Shown here: positions 1 through 9,542 of the stretch, piece after piece
Numbering within the stretch: position 1 is the first letter of the stretch
How the letters are laid out: every line of letters begins with the position of its first letter
NCBI GenBank assembly: GCA_964344135.1
Contig: CAYFMF010000008.1
Coordinates: 1 to 50,663 of the forward strand
Direction: 5' to 3'
Length of the DNA stretch: 50,663 bases
DNA from: Thiopontia sp964344135
Lineage (GTDB): Bacteria; Pseudomonadota; Gammaproteobacteria; GCF-002020875
Position numbers and translations under genes: made by a program
Notes under the pieces: generated by a model
The model's input: the letters and a program-made list of their open reading frames with translations, nothing else
The model's database searches: none
What the model was told of the DNA's origin: nothing

Positions 1-9
1 GCTACCGCG

Positions 10-1401
10 TCATGCCCGGCGCCAGATTGTCCCCTCGGCACTGTCCTCCAGCACAATCCCCTCTTCGGCAAAGAGGTCGCGAATGCGGTCGGATTCCGTC
101 CAATCCTTGTTGGCACGGGCGGTGGCACGGGCCTCGATCAGCTGCTCAATCTCCCGATCACTGAGCCCACCCTCGGAGCTGCCGCCCTGCAGGAACTGCT
201 CCGGATCCTGCTGCAGCAGGCCGAGAATATCCGATAGCCTCAACAGCAGCGCTGCATGGGAGGCCGCAACATCCGCCTCGCCGGCACCACTCAGACGGTT
301 GATCTCACGCACCAGGTCAAACAGTACCGAGAGCGCCTCCGGGGTGTTGAAGTCATCATCCATCGCCGTGTTGAAACGGCTCTCCCACGCACTCTCCTCA
401 ATCGCTGCCACCCCATCCGTCTCAACGCCACGCAGTGCGGTATAGAAGCGGGTCAGCGCCGCCTGGGCGTTCTGCAGATTCTCTTCGGTGTAGTTGAGGG
501 GGCTGCGGTAGTGGCTGGTCAGCAGGAAGTAGCGGATCACCTCTGCCGGATACTTCTGCAACACCTCGCGGATGGTGAAGAAGTTGCCCAGTGACTTCGA
601 CATCTTCTCATCATCCACCCGCACAAAACCGGCATGCATCCAGTAGTTGACGAAGGTCTCGCAGGTTGCCCCCTCGGCCTGGGCAATCTCGTTCTCATGG
701 TGCGGGAAGATCAGGTCCATCCCTCCGCCATGGATATCGAAGTGGTTGCCGAGACACTGGGTCGACATCGCAGAGCACTCAATATGCCAGCCAGGACGCC
801 CCTTGCCCCAGGGCGAATCCCAGCTCGGCTCATCCGGCTTGGCCGACTTCCAGAGTGCAAAGTCCATCGGGCTGCGCTTGAGGTCACCCACCTCGACTCG
901 CGCCCCCGCCTGCAGATCCTCCAGCTTCTTGCCGGAGAGTTTGCCATACTCCTCGATCGCAGCGACCTCACAGTAGACATCCCCATTCTCCACCACGTAG
1001 GCCTTGCCGTTGGCGATCAACTGCTCGATCATCGAGAGGATCTCGTCCATCGAGTGGGTGGCACGCGGCTCCTGGGTGGGTGGCTCAATCCCCAGTGCCG
1101 CGGCATCCTCATGGAGCGCTCCAATGAAGCGCTCGACCAGGTCATTGAACTCCTCACCATTCTCGTTGGCCCGGTTGATGATCTTGTCATCAATATCGGT
1201 GATGTTGCGGACGTAGTTGACCTCATACCCGCGGGAGCGGAGATAGCGGACCACCACATCAAAGAAGACCATGACCCGGGCATGGCCGACATGACAGAAG
1301 TCATAGACGGTCATCCCGCAGACATACATATTCACCTCTCCCTCATGGATCGGCTTGAACAGCTCCTTGGTACGGCTCTGGGTATTGTAGATCTGCAACA
1401 T
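10..1401 (-). CDS. cysS: Cysteinyl-tRNA synthetase
   Basis: Class I aminoacyl-tRNA synthetase that charges tRNA-Cys in the cytoplasm; 463 residues, the usual length. The HIGH motif is HVGH (residues 37-40) and the KMSKS motif is at 266-270. The zinc ligands known from the E. coli enzyme are all present at the same numbers: C28, C209, H234 and E238. The frame opens nine codons earlier at a TTG (1428). I chose the ATG at 1401 because it gives the canonical MLQIYN N-terminus and has AGAAGAG just upstream. It is divergent from the cyclophilin pair, with about 100 bp between them. Confidence 0.97.
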   Translation of the reverse strand: MLQIYNTQSRTKELFKPIHEGEVNMYVCGMTVYDFCHVGHARVMVFFDVVVRYLRSRGYEVNYVRNITDIDDKIINRANENGEEFNDLVERFIGALHEDAAALGIEPPTQEPRATHSMDEILSMIEQLIANGKAYVVENGDVYCEVAAIEEYGKLSGKKLEDLQAGARVEVGDLKRSPMDFALWKSAKPDEPSWDSPWGKGRPGWHIECSAMSTQCLGNHFDIHGGGMDLIFPHHENEIAQAEGATCETFVNYWMHAGFVRVDDEKMSKSLGNFFTIREVLQKYPAEVIRYFLLTSHYRSPLNYTEENLQNAQAALTRFYTALRGVETDGVAAIEESAWESRFNTAMDDDFNTPEALSVLFDLVREINRLSGAGEADVAASHAALLLRLSDILGLLQQDPEQFLQGGSSEGGLSDREIEQLIEARATARANKDWTESDRIRDLFAEEGIVLEDSAEGTIWRRA

Positions 1402-1439
1402 CGCTCTTCTCTTTCCTGAATCCATCAAAACAGCGCGTG

Positions 1440-1445
1440 ATTATA
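1440..1445 (-). promoter_or_regulatory. Candidate -10 element of cysS
   Basis: A perfect TATAAT on the minus strand lies 38 bp upstream of the cysS ATG. No good -35 hexamer is seen at 16-18 bp, so this rests on the -10 and position alone. Confidence 0.35.
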
Positions 1446-1460
1446 CCTCACCGCCATTGG

Positions 1461-1469
1461 TGGTATGAT
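1461..1469 (+). promoter_or_regulatory. Candidate extended -10 promoter of the cyclophilin-lpxH genes
   Basis: TGGTATGAT reads as an extended -10 (TGn followed by TATGAT) 33 bp upstream of the cyclophilin ATG. The -35 region is poor, as expected for extended -10 promoters. It sits back to back with the candidate cysS -10. Confidence 0.3.
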
Positions 1470-1502
1470 TTGCACCCCACTCAATTGATGCGATAGACCG
1501 TA

Positions 1503-2129
1503 ATGAAAAAGAACCTCACCATCTTTGGCTCTGTGGTTGCCCTGCTGGGTGCCATCCTCTTTGCCGTTGTCCCCACCCCCCCTGCCGCAGCAACCGGGAA
1601 GAATCCGGTGATTGCCGCCGATGCCCCCGTTGTGGAACTCAGGACCAGCCACGGGGTGATCAAGATACAGCTCGATGCGGCCCGTGCACCATTTACCGTG
1701 ACCAACTTCATCCACTACGTGGAGAAGGGGCACTACAACGGCACCATCTTCCACCGTGTCATCCCCAGCTTCATGATACAGGGGGGCGGCTTCACAACCG
1801 ATTACGAGAAGAGGCCAACCGATGACATGATCCCCAACGAGGCGGACAATGGACTGAAGAATCTGCCCGGCACCATCGCCATGGCACGCACCGGCAACCC
1901 CCACTCCGCAACTGCGCAGTTCTTTATCAATACCGCCAACAACCGTTTCCTCAACCACACCAGAAAGTCTCAGCGCGGCTGGGGCTATACCGTCTTTGGT
2001 CAGGTCACCGAGGGGATGGAGGTGGTGCGCAGGATCGAACAGAGCGAGACCGGCCCCGGCGGCCCGTTCCAGAAGGATGCACCGCAACAGCAGGTTGTGA
2101 TTGAGTCGGCAACCATGATTTCAAAATAA
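1503..2129 (+). CDS. Exported cyclophilin-type peptidyl-prolyl isomerase (PpiA-like)
   Basis: Cyclophilin-fold prolyl isomerase, 208 residues. The N-terminus (MKK, then a hydrophobic stretch to about residue 22 and an Ala/Pro-rich region) looks like a Sec signal, so periplasmic action is inferred. The cyclophilin core covers about residues 43-205 and shows the catalytic FHRVIP and FMIQGGG segments, GTIAMART and SATAQFFINT. It is followed 26 bp later by a second cyclophilin without a signal, giving an exported/cytosolic pair like PpiA/PpiB of E. coli. Substrates cannot be read from the sequence. Confidence 0.88.
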   Translation: MKKNLTIFGSVVALLGAILFAVVPTPPAAATGKNPVIAADAPVVELRTSHGVIKIQLDAARAPFTVTNFIHYVEKGHYNGTIFHRVIPSFMIQGGGFTTDYEKRPTDDMIPNEADNGLKNLPGTIAMARTGNPHSATAQFFINTANNRFLNHTRKSQRGWGYTVFGQVTEGMEVVRRIEQSETGPGGPFQKDAPQQQVVIESATMISK

Positions 2130-2155
2130 CTTACAGACAGAAGGATGAACCCGTT

Positions 2156-2647
2156 ATGACCATTAAAATGAAAACCTCCCTCGGTGAGATCACGATTGAA
2201 CTGGATGGCGACAAGGCCCCTCAGACCGCCGAGAACTTTCTCGACTACTGCCGTAGCGGTTTCTACGACGGCACCATTTTTCACCGCGTCATTCCCGGAT
2301 TCATGATCCAGGGCGGCGGCATGGAGCCCGGCATGGCCGAGAAGCCCACCAACGCACCGATCGAGAATGAGGCAAACTGCGGCCTGACCAATGATGTAGG
2401 GACCATTGCCATGGCACGCACCATGGATCCCCACTCTGCAACTGCACAGTTCTTCATCAACACCAACAGCAACAGCTTCCTCAACTATCCGGGACAGGAT
2501 GGCTGGGGATACTGTGTTTTCGGGAAGGTGACCGATGGCATGGATGTGGTACGGGAGATCGAGAAGGTGGAGACCGGAAGCCACGGCTTCCACGATGATG
2601 TCCCCAAGGAGGATGTCGTGATCGAGCAGGTTACTGTAGAGGAGTAG
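2156..2647 (+). CDS. ppiB: Cytoplasmic peptidyl-prolyl cis-trans isomerase B
   Basis: Single-domain cyclophilin of 163 residues, the length of E. coli PpiB, with no signal peptide. It catalyses cis-trans isomerisation of X-Pro bonds. Conserved segments are FHRVIPGFMIQGGG (catalytic Arg), GTIAMART and SATAQFFINT. An AGAAGGA ribosome-binding site precedes the ATG. Strong similarity to the preceding gene suggests a tandem duplication with one copy gaining (or losing) an export signal. It is probably cotranscribed with lpxH, which starts 10 bp downstream. Confidence 0.95.
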   Translation: MTIKMKTSLGEITIELDGDKAPQTAENFLDYCRSGFYDGTIFHRVIPGFMIQGGGMEPGMAEKPTNAPIENEANCGLTNDVGTIAMARTMDPHSATAQFFINTNSNSFLNYPGQDGWGYCVFGKVTDGMDVVREIEKVETGSHGFHDDVPKEDVVIEQVTVEE

Positions 2648-2657
2648 CCTGCAGGAG

Positions 2658-3362
2658 ATGTCGACCTGCTTCATCGCCGATCTCCACCTCTCTGCCGACG
2701 AGCCGGAGACGGTAGAGCGCTTTCTCCACTTTCTGGGTGGAGAGGCGGGTCAACACAGGGCACTCTATATCCTGGGGGACCTGTTTGAGGTCTGGCTGGG
2801 AGACACGCTGCCCGCCCCCGGCTCCGGACCAATACTGGAGGCGCTCCGCACCCTGACCCGGCGGGGAACTTCCATCTATCTTCAGCACGGAAACCGCGAC
2901 TTCCTGCTGGGGCCCGGGTTTGAGAAAGAGAGTGGTGGCAGACTGATCCCGGACCCCTGGCTGATTGAGCTGGACGGTACCCGTATCCTGCTTATGCACG
3001 GTGACCAGCTCTGCACCGATGACATCAGCTATCAGCGCTTTCGAAAGCTGATCCGCAATCCACTGGTACGCTGGCTTCTGCTCCACCTCCCCCGCTCGAC
3101 ACGGGTCGGGATTGGGGAGCGGCTACGCCAGCGCAGCAACTACGACAAGGCCAACAAACAGAGCGAGATCATGGATGTAACCCAGTCCGAGGTGGAGCGG
3201 GTGATGAGAGAGAACCGTGCAGAGGTGCTGATCCACGGCCACACCCACCGCCCGGCGATCCACCCCCTTATGGTCGGTGGAAAGAGTGCGCAGCGAATTG
3301 TTGTTGGGGACTGGGAGTCAGAAAACAACGTGGTGATCTACCGGGATGGGGTGTTTTCCCGG
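2658..3362 (+). CDS. lpxH: UDP-2,3-diacylglucosamine diphosphatase, 3' end lost in gap
   Basis: Manganese-dependent hydrolase of lipid A synthesis that cleaves UDP-2,3-diacylglucosamine to lipid X and UMP at the inner face of the inner membrane. The calcineurin-like metal ligands are all visible: D8, H10, D41, N79, H114, H195 and H197. A total of 235 codons are readable before the run of N. The family is about 240 residues, so only the last few residues are missing. The start has AGGAG six bases upstream. It presence implies an LPS-containing outer membrane. Neighbour order cysS-ppi-lpxH is common in Gammaproteobacteria. Confidence 0.95.
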
Positions 3363-3462
3363 NNNNNNNNNNNNNNNNNNNNNNNNNNNNNNNNNNNNNN
3401 NNNNNNNNNNNNNNNNNNNNNNNNNNNNNNNNNNNNNNNNNNNNNNNNNNNNNNNNNNNNNN
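3363..3462. other. Assembly gap (100 N)
   Basis: Exactly 100 undetermined bases, the conventional placeholder for a gap of unknown size. It hides the convergent 3' ends of lpxH and metZ; true length and any terminator there are unknown. Confidence 0.99.
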
Positions 3463-4615
3463 GTTTCAGATCCTCAATCTCCTCCAGGCCGACGGAGAGA
3501 CGAACCAGGCCATCCGAGATTCCCGCCTCCTCCTTCTCCTCCGGGGTCAGGCGGCCGTGGGTGGTGGTTGCCGGATGGGTAATGGTGGTCTTGGTGTCCC
3601 CCAGGTTGGCGGTAATCGAGACCATCTGCGTTGCATTGATCAGCCTCCAGGCGGCCTCCTGCCCCCCCTCCAGCTCAAAGGAGAGGATCCCTCCGGCACC
3701 ACGCTGCTGACTGGCCGCCAGTCCATGCTGGGCGTGACTCTCAAGCCCTGGATAGTGAACCCTGGAGACCGCCGGCTGCTGCTCCAGCCATTCGGCCAGT
3801 GCTGTTGCGTTGCCGGTATGTCCCTCCATCCTCAGCTTCAGGGTCTCCAGCCCCTTGAGGAAGATCCAGGCATTGAAGGGGCTCATGGTTGGACCGGCGG
3901 TACGCAGAAAACCATAGACATCGGTCCCAACCAGATCTTCGGAACCGACCACTGCACCACCGACCGCGCGCCCCTGTCCATCAATATACTTGGTTGCCGA
4001 GTGGATGACGATATCGGCCCCCAGCGCCAGCGGCTGCTGGAGCGCCGGGGTGCAGAAGACGTTATCGACCGCCAGCAGTGCACCGTTGCTGTGGGCCAGC
4101 TCGGCCAGCGCCCCAATATCCCCAATCTGGGTCAGGGGATTGGCGGGGGTCTCAAGAAAGAGGAGCCGGGTATTGGGGCGGATCGCCTGCTCCCACTCCG
4201 AGAGTTCCGTAAGCGAGACATAACTCACCTCGACACCAAACTTCGCCATGAACTGGTTGAAGAGGATCACCGTACTGCCAAAGATACTGCGCGAGACCAC
4301 CATATGGTCCCCCGCCTTCAGTATCCCCATGCAGGTTGAGAGGATGGCCGCCATTCCGGAGGCGGTCGCAACACAGCGCTCTCCCCCCTCCAGTGCGGCC
4401 AGCCGCTGCTCGAAGGCCCGCACGGTTGGGTTGGTGAAGCGGGAGTAGATGTTTCCCGGCTCCTCTCCGGAGAAACGGGCCGCGGCCTGTTCGGCAGAAT
4501 CAAATACATAGCTGGAGGTTGGAAAGATCGGCTCCCCATGCTCCCCCTCACTGGTTCTCTGGTGTCCGGCGCGGATGGCCAGTGTGGAGAAACCAAACGT
4601 CTCTGAATCACTCAT
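3463..4615 (-). CDS. metZ: O-succinylhomoserine sulfhydrylase, 3' end lost in gap
   Basis: PLP enzyme of the Cys/Met metabolism (gamma-family) group that makes homocysteine directly from O-succinylhomoserine and sulfide. The 384 readable codons contain the PLP lysine K209 in SATKYIDGQGR and the substrate-pocket YSRFTNPT (57-64). The family is about 390-400 residues, so only the extreme C-terminus is missing. Assignment to MetZ over MetB or MetC rests on the N-terminal pattern and on the cvpA-purF-metZ gene order known from Pseudomonas and relatives. It starts 18 bp after purF ends and is the last readable gene of that operon. Confidence 0.9.
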
Positions 4616-4633
4616 CTCTGCCCCCTCTCCCTC

Positions 4634-6148
4634 TCAAATTGAGTTGTGAACACCAATCACCTCATCCTCCAGTTCATCACGCTTCTCCTTTGCGGAGTCA
4701 CAGCGAACCGCCTCCAGGTCCTGAAGATACTGGTCATCAATCCCGCCTGTCACATAGTTGGCATCAAACACGGAGGTGTCAAACTGACGGATCTGCAGAT
4801 TGCCCTCCTGCACCGCATCGACAAGATCCTGCAGATCCTGGTAGATCAGGCGGTCCGCACCGATCAGCTCCGCAACCTCCCCCTCGGTACGACCATGGGC
4901 AATCAGCTCGGATGCGACCGGCATGTCGATTCCATAGACATTGGGGTAGCGGACCGGTGGTGCCGCAGATGCGAAATAGACCTTCTTTGCACCCGCAGAA
5001 CGTGCCATCTCGATAATCTGGGCAGAGGTGGTACCCCGTACAATCGAATCATCCACCAGCAGAACACTCTTCCCCTTGAACTCCAGCCCCAGTGGGTTGA
5101 GTTTCTGGCGTACCGATTTCTTGCGCTGCTTCTGCCCCGGCATGATAAAGGTACGACCAATATAGCGATTCTTGATAAACCCCTCACGATAGACAATATC
5201 GAGGGTGTAGGCGAGCTGCGAGGCCGCTGTTCTGCTGGTGTCCGGTATCGGGATCACCACATCGATATCATGCTCCGGCCACTCGCGAAGAATCTTGGTC
5301 GCCAGCTTCTCTCCCATCCGCAGACGCGCCTTGTGGACATGGACCCCATCAAGGATGGTATCGGGACGGGCAAAATAGACATGCTCAAAGATACAGGGAG
5401 AGAGGAGCGGGCTCTCCGCACACTGTTTTGTGAAGAGCTCCCCATGGGCGTTGATAAAGACCGCCTCTCCCGGATCGAGCTCACGCACCAGCCTGTAGCC
5501 CAGTGTATCGACCGCCACGCTCTCGGAGGCGACCATATGCTCCTTGCGCCCCCCCTCCACGGTGCGCTCACCGATACAGAGCGGACGGATTCCGAATGGA
5601 TCACGGAAGGCAACCACACCATAGCCGGTAATCATTGCAACTGCACTGTACCCCCCCTCACACCGCTGGTGCACGCCAGAGACCGCCTTGAAGATATCCT
5701 CAACCTCAAGACGAAGCCTCCCCTGGTGCTGCAGCTCATGGGCAAAGACGTTGAGCAGGATCTCCGAGTCGGACTCGGTATTGATATGGCGAAGGTCCTC
5801 CAGGTAGAGATCCCGCTTGATCGTGGCGGCGTTGGTGAGGTTGCCATTGTGTGCCAACGCAATCCCGTAGGGGGAGTTGACATAGAACGGCTGTGCCTCG
5901 GCAGAGGAGGAGCAGCCCGCTGTGGGGTAGCGAACATGTCCAATCCCCATGTTTCCCTGGAGGCGAATCATGTGGCGGGTATGGAAGACATCCTTCACCA
6001 GGCCATTGGCCTTTCTCAGGAACACCTTGCCACTGTCACAGGTCATGATTCCGGCAGCATCCTGACCACGGTGCTGCAGCACGGTCAGCCCATCATAGAG
6101 CGCCTGGTTAACGGGCAGACTTGAGACAATTCCAATGATTCCACACAT
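4634..6148 (-). CDS. purF: Amidophosphoribosyltransferase
   Basis: First committed step of purine synthesis: PRPP plus glutamine gives phosphoribosylamine. 504 residues. The N-terminal Ntn glutaminase begins MCGIIG, so Cys2 becomes the N-terminal nucleophile after Met removal; LQHRGQDAAG and AHNGNL are typical glutaminase segments. The C-terminal phosphoribosyltransferase carries the PRPP loop VLLVDDSIVRGTT at 362-374. It lies 30 bp downstream of cvpA, an arrangement shared with E. coli, and upstream of metZ. No purR-type operator was recognised. Confidence 0.98.
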   Translation of the reverse strand: MCGIIGIVSSLPVNQALYDGLTVLQHRGQDAAGIMTCDSGKVFLRKANGLVKDVFHTRHMIRLQGNMGIGHVRYPTAGCSSSAEAQPFYVNSPYGIALAHNGNLTNAATIKRDLYLEDLRHINTESDSEILLNVFAHELQHQGRLRLEVEDIFKAVSGVHQRCEGGYSAVAMITGYGVVAFRDPFGIRPLCIGERTVEGGRKEHMVASESVAVDTLGYRLVRELDPGEAVFINAHGELFTKQCAESPLLSPCIFEHVYFARPDTILDGVHVHKARLRMGEKLATKILREWPEHDIDVVIPIPDTSRTAASQLAYTLDIVYREGFIKNRYIGRTFIMPGQKQRKKSVRQKLNPLGLEFKGKSVLLVDDSIVRGTTSAQIIEMARSAGAKKVYFASAAPPVRYPNVYGIDMPVASELIAHGRTEGEVAELIGADRLIYQDLQDLVDAVQEGNLQIRQFDTSVFDANYVTGGIDDQYLQDLEAVRCDSAKEKRDELEDEVIGVHNSI

Positions 6149-6178
6149 AGATGATTGCTCTTGGTTGAATAGAGGTGG

Positions 6179-6706
6179 TTACAGTAATGGAGTATACGAG
6201 AAATAGCTGCGCAGATGGTCAGGCAGTTGCTCCCTCAGCCACTCCGAGACCTCCTGGAAATGGCCCATCAGCAGGGACTCCTGCCACCATCCATCCTGTG
6301 GCAGTGGGGTCAGTCCGGCCATCAATACCAGCAGCGATACGATCAGGATGCCACGGGCTGCACCAAACACCATCCCCATCAGGTGGTCCATTCCACCGAA
6401 GCCGGAGAAGTCGATCAGACGCTGCATTGCACGATTGATCAGCGAACCGAGAATCAGTGTAACCAGAAACAGAATACCAAAGGAGGTCCCTGCACGAATG
6501 GATGGCGTATCGATCAATGACTCCAGCAGATGGGTCTGATCGGATGAGAAGTTGAGGGCAACCCAGAAGGCGGCCACCCAGGTGGCCAGCGAGATCGCCT
6601 CCCTGAAGAATCCGCGTAGCAGGCTGATTCCGGTGGAGATCAGGATGACTCCAAGAATGACCAGATCGGCCCAGTTCAGGCCACTTTGTTCTACAACTGG
6701 AGGCAT
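6179..6706 (-). CDS. cvpA: CvpA family inner-membrane protein
   Basis: Small integral membrane protein of 175 residues with about four hydrophobic segments (roughly residues 12-32, 35-52, 70-90 and 105-125). The family is named for its requirement in colicin V production in E. coli; the biochemical role is unsettled. It fills its usual place just upstream of purF. The frame opens at a TTG (6709) next to the ATG at 6706; I use the ATG, which lies 5 bp after the lysS stop. The close spacing suggests cotranscription with lysS. Confidence 0.9.
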   Translation of the reverse strand: MPPVVEQSGLNWADLVILGVILISTGISLLRGFFREAISLATWVAAFWVALNFSSDQTHLLESLIDTPSIRAGTSFGILFLVTLILGSLINRAMQRLIDFSGFGGMDHLMGMVFGAARGILIVSLLVLMAGLTPLPQDGWWQESLLMGHFQEVSEWLREQLPDHLRSYFSYTPLL

Positions 6707-6710
6707 CAAA

Positions 6711-8216
6711 CTAACTCTCGACAGGTCTCATATGGGGAAACAGTAACACATCGCGGATCGATGGCGAATCGGTAAAGAGCATCACCAGGCGGTCGATTCC
6801 GATCCCCTCCCCTGCGGTCGGCGGCATCCCGTGCTCCAGTGCAGTCACGTAATCCTCATCAAAGTGCATCGCCTCGTCATCTCCCGCCTCCTTCTCCTCC
6901 ACCTGGGCACGGAAGCGCTCGGCCTGATCCTCATAGTCGTTCAGCTCGGAGAAGCCGTTGGCAATCTCGCGCCCCCCCACAAAGAACTCAAAACGGTCAG
7001 TCACAAAGGGATCCTCGTCATTGCGACGCGCCAGTGGGGAGACCTCGGTTGGGTAGGCAGTGATAAAGGTGGGGTGCATCAGACGGTGCTCCACCGTCTT
7101 CTCGAAGATCTCGATCTGCACCTTGCCCAGTCCATAACTGTCCTTGAGCGGGATCTCCAGCCGCTCGGCCACCGCACGGGCTCGATCCAGAGCGTCCAGA
7201 TCGGCCCCGGTCAGATCCGGGTTGAAGTGGAGGATCGACTCCTTGACCGTCATCCGGGCAAAGGGCTTGCCGAAATCATAGCGCTCCCCCTGGTAGCTGA
7301 CCTGACTGGACCCCAGAACCTCTTCCGTCACCCCACGCAGCATCGCCTCGGTGATATCCATCAGATCCCGATAGTCGGCGTAGGCCTCATAGAACTCGAT
7401 CATGGTGAACTCCGGATTGTGGCGGGTCGAGAGCCCCTCATTGCGGAAGTTGCGATTGATCTCGTAGACCTTCTCGAAACCGCCCACCACCAGCCGCTTG
7501 AGGTAGAGCTCCGGTGCAATACGCAGGAACAGGTCCATATCAAGTGCATTGTGGTAGGTGCTGAAGGGTCGTGCCGTTGCCCCCCCGGGGATCGCCTGCA
7601 TCATCGGGGTCTCCACCTCGAGGAAGCCGCGCCCATTGAGGTAGTTGCGGATATACTGAATCACCTGAACACGCGTCCTGAAGACCTCGCGCGAGGCGTC
7701 ATTCATGATCAGATCGATATAGCGCTGGCGGTAGCGTGCCTCGGTATCGGTCAGGCCGTGAAACTTCTCCGGCAGTGGACGTACCGACTTGGTGAGGAGC
7801 CGAAGCTGGTCCACCTTGACCGAGAGCTCCCCGGTCCTGGTCTTGAACATCACCCCCTCGGCACCGAGGATATCCCCGATATCCCACTTCTTGAAGGCGG
7901 CATAGAGCCCCTCCGGCAGGGAGTCCCGCTGGATGAAGAGCTGGATCTTTCCGCTCATGTCCTTGAGGTGGGTGAAGGCGGCCTTGCCCATGATCCGCTT
8001 GGCCATCATCCGCCCGGCGACGGCCACGCGGATCCCCTGCGCCTCCAGCGCCTCGGCCTCCACCTCGCCATACTCGGCATGGAGCTCACCGGCGACCACG
8101 TTTCTGCGGAAGTCGTTGGGGAAGGCGTTCCCCTCCTCGCGCAGAAGATCGAGCTTCTGGCGCCGCTCGGCAATCAGCCGGTTTTCATCCACTTCAACAC
8201 TATTCTCTTTTGACAT
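6711..8216 (-). CDS. lysS: Lysyl-tRNA synthetase, class II
   Basis: Charges tRNA-Lys; 501 residues, matching E. coli LysS. An N-terminal OB-fold anticodon-binding domain (about 60-140) is followed by the class II catalytic core with motif 2 (FRNEGLSTRHNPEFT) and motif 3 (GEGIGIDRLVML). It is downstream of prfB, the same prfB-lysS pair as in E. coli and Xanthomonas. The 140-bp gap to prfB contains an intergenic palindrome (8268-8311). The ribosome-binding site upstream of the ATG is weak. Confidence 0.98.
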   Translation of the reverse strand: MSKENSVEVDENRLIAERRQKLDLLREEGNAFPNDFRRNVVAGELHAEYGEVEAEALEAQGIRVAVAGRMMAKRIMGKAAFTHLKDMSGKIQLFIQRDSLPEGLYAAFKKWDIGDILGAEGVMFKTRTGELSVKVDQLRLLTKSVRPLPEKFHGLTDTEARYRQRYIDLIMNDASREVFRTRVQVIQYIRNYLNGRGFLEVETPMMQAIPGGATARPFSTYHNALDMDLFLRIAPELYLKRLVVGGFEKVYEINRNFRNEGLSTRHNPEFTMIEFYEAYADYRDLMDITEAMLRGVTEEVLGSSQVSYQGERYDFGKPFARMTVKESILHFNPDLTGADLDALDRARAVAERLEIPLKDSYGLGKVQIEIFEKTVEHRLMHPTFITAYPTEVSPLARRNDEDPFVTDRFEFFVGGREIANGFSELNDYEDQAERFRAQVEEKEAGDDEAMHFDEDYVTALEHGMPPTAGEGIGIDRLVMLFTDSPSIRDVLLFPHMRPVES

Positions 8217-8267
8217 CTATTGCACTCTGTTTAGCGAGGAGATTCTGTTGGCTCGATCCGGAAATTT

Positions 8268-8311
8268 CGACAGCAGGGATGCTGTCGTAAAGCCCCCATG
8301 GAAGGGTTTAC
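8268..8311. repeat. Intergenic palindromic element, copy A
   Basis: Two adjacent hairpins between prfB and lysS. The first is a perfect 8-bp stem CGACAGCA / TGCTGTCG with a GGGA loop (8268-8287). The second is GTAAAGCCC / GGGTTTAC with one bulge (8287-8311). On the minus strand the loop reads CATCCCTG, the core seen in other copies (11733, 12992, 30613, 50560). Confidence 0.7.
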
Positions 8312-8356
8312 GGCGTTTTTCGGAGCGAGCTAACGGAAGCTCCCTATTGATATTCT

Positions 8357-9455
8357 CTACAATCCTGACTTCAGACTCTCTTCGATGAATGGATCGAGAT
8401 CCCCATCCAGCACCGCCTGGGTGTTGCCGGTCTCATGACCGGTTCGCAGATCCTTGATCCGTGACTGATCCAGCACATAGGAGCGGATCTGGCTGCCCCA
8501 TCCAATATCCGACTTGGCATCCTCGGCCGCCTGCTTCTCCTCATTCTGTTTCATCAGCTCCATCTCGTAGAGCTTGGCCCTCAGCATGCTCATCGCAGTG
8601 GCCTTGTTCTTGTGCTGGGAACGTTCGTTCTGACACTGCACCACAATCCCGCTCGGCTCATGGGTGATGCGGACCGCAGAGTCGGTGGTGTTCACATGCT
8701 GACCACCCGCCCCCTGGGCACGGTAGGTATCCACCCGGAGATCGGCCGGGTTAATCTCAACCTCGATATCCTCATTCACCTCCGGATAGATGAAGACCGA
8801 AGAGAAGGAGGTGTGGCGACGGTTTCCGGAATCAAATGGGGACTTGCGCACCAGGCGGTGTACCCCGGTCTCGGTCCGCAGCCAGCCAAAGGCGTACTCC
8901 CCCCTCACCTGCACCGTGGCCGACTTGATTCCCGCCACCTCACCGGGTGAGACCTCCATCAGCTCCACATCAAAGCCACGCCGATCCCCCCAGCGCAGAT
9001 ACATCCGCAGCAGCATCTCGGCCCAATCCTGCGCCTCGGTTCCCCCCGAGCCGGACTGAATATCGATAAAGGCATTGGAACTGTCCTGTTTCCCGGAGAA
9101 CATGCGCTGGAACTCCAGCGCCTCAATCTCACGGGTCAGTGCCTGCAGATCGGAGAGCACCTCCTCAACCGTCTCCTCGTCATCCTCGGCCTCCGCCATC
9201 TGCAGCAGCTCCGCTGCATCCTCTGCCCCGCTGGCAAGCCGGTCGATCCCTGCGACTATCTTCTCCAGACGGGCACGCTCCCTGCCCAGCTCCTGGGCAC
9301 GCTGCGGATCATTCCAGACCTCTGGAGACTCCAGCTCGCGATTGACCTCGACTAACTGCTCCGCCTTCTCGGCATAGTCAAAGGTACCCCCTCAGGGCCT
9401 CGGTACGCCCCTGCAGCTCTTTGATCTCGTTGTAGATTGGGTTGAACTCAATCAT
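8357..9455 (-). CDS. prfB: Peptide chain release factor 2, programmed +1 frameshift
   Basis: RF2 terminates translation at UGA and UAA. The gene is split: codons 1-25 from the ATG at 9455, an in-frame TGA as codon 26 (9378-9380), then a +1 shift into the main frame. The shift site is the classic AGGGGG TAC CTT TGA C, where the internal Shine-Dalgarno (9387-9392) and slippery CTT promote frameshifting when RF2 is scarce. The shifted product is 365 residues, exactly as in E. coli, with SPF at 205-207 and GGQ at 250-252. It lies between recJ and lysS. This is autoregulation, not a broken gene. Confidence 0.97.
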
Positions 9456-9542
9456 CTCGTTACAGTCCTGACTACTGCGAAAAAAACAGGGGGAGATTAT
9501 ACCTGTGGGCAGAGTGAATTCGGGGCTTTCCGCAACAAAAAG

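Noticed and set aside
455..475. His-rich NuoL loop (protein residues) as a metal-chaperone domain
   Set aside because: A short low-complexity loop only; similar loops occur in other NuoL proteins and nothing here shows metal handling.
634..1419. Long plus-strand open frame opposite cysS
   Set aside because: Shadow of cysS: no family resemblance, no start signal, and the minus frame has all catalytic motifs.
9378..9380. In-frame stop suggesting a broken prfB
   Set aside because: It is codon 26 in the conserved RF2 frameshift site, with internal Shine-Dalgarno and slippery CTT; a regulatory feature.
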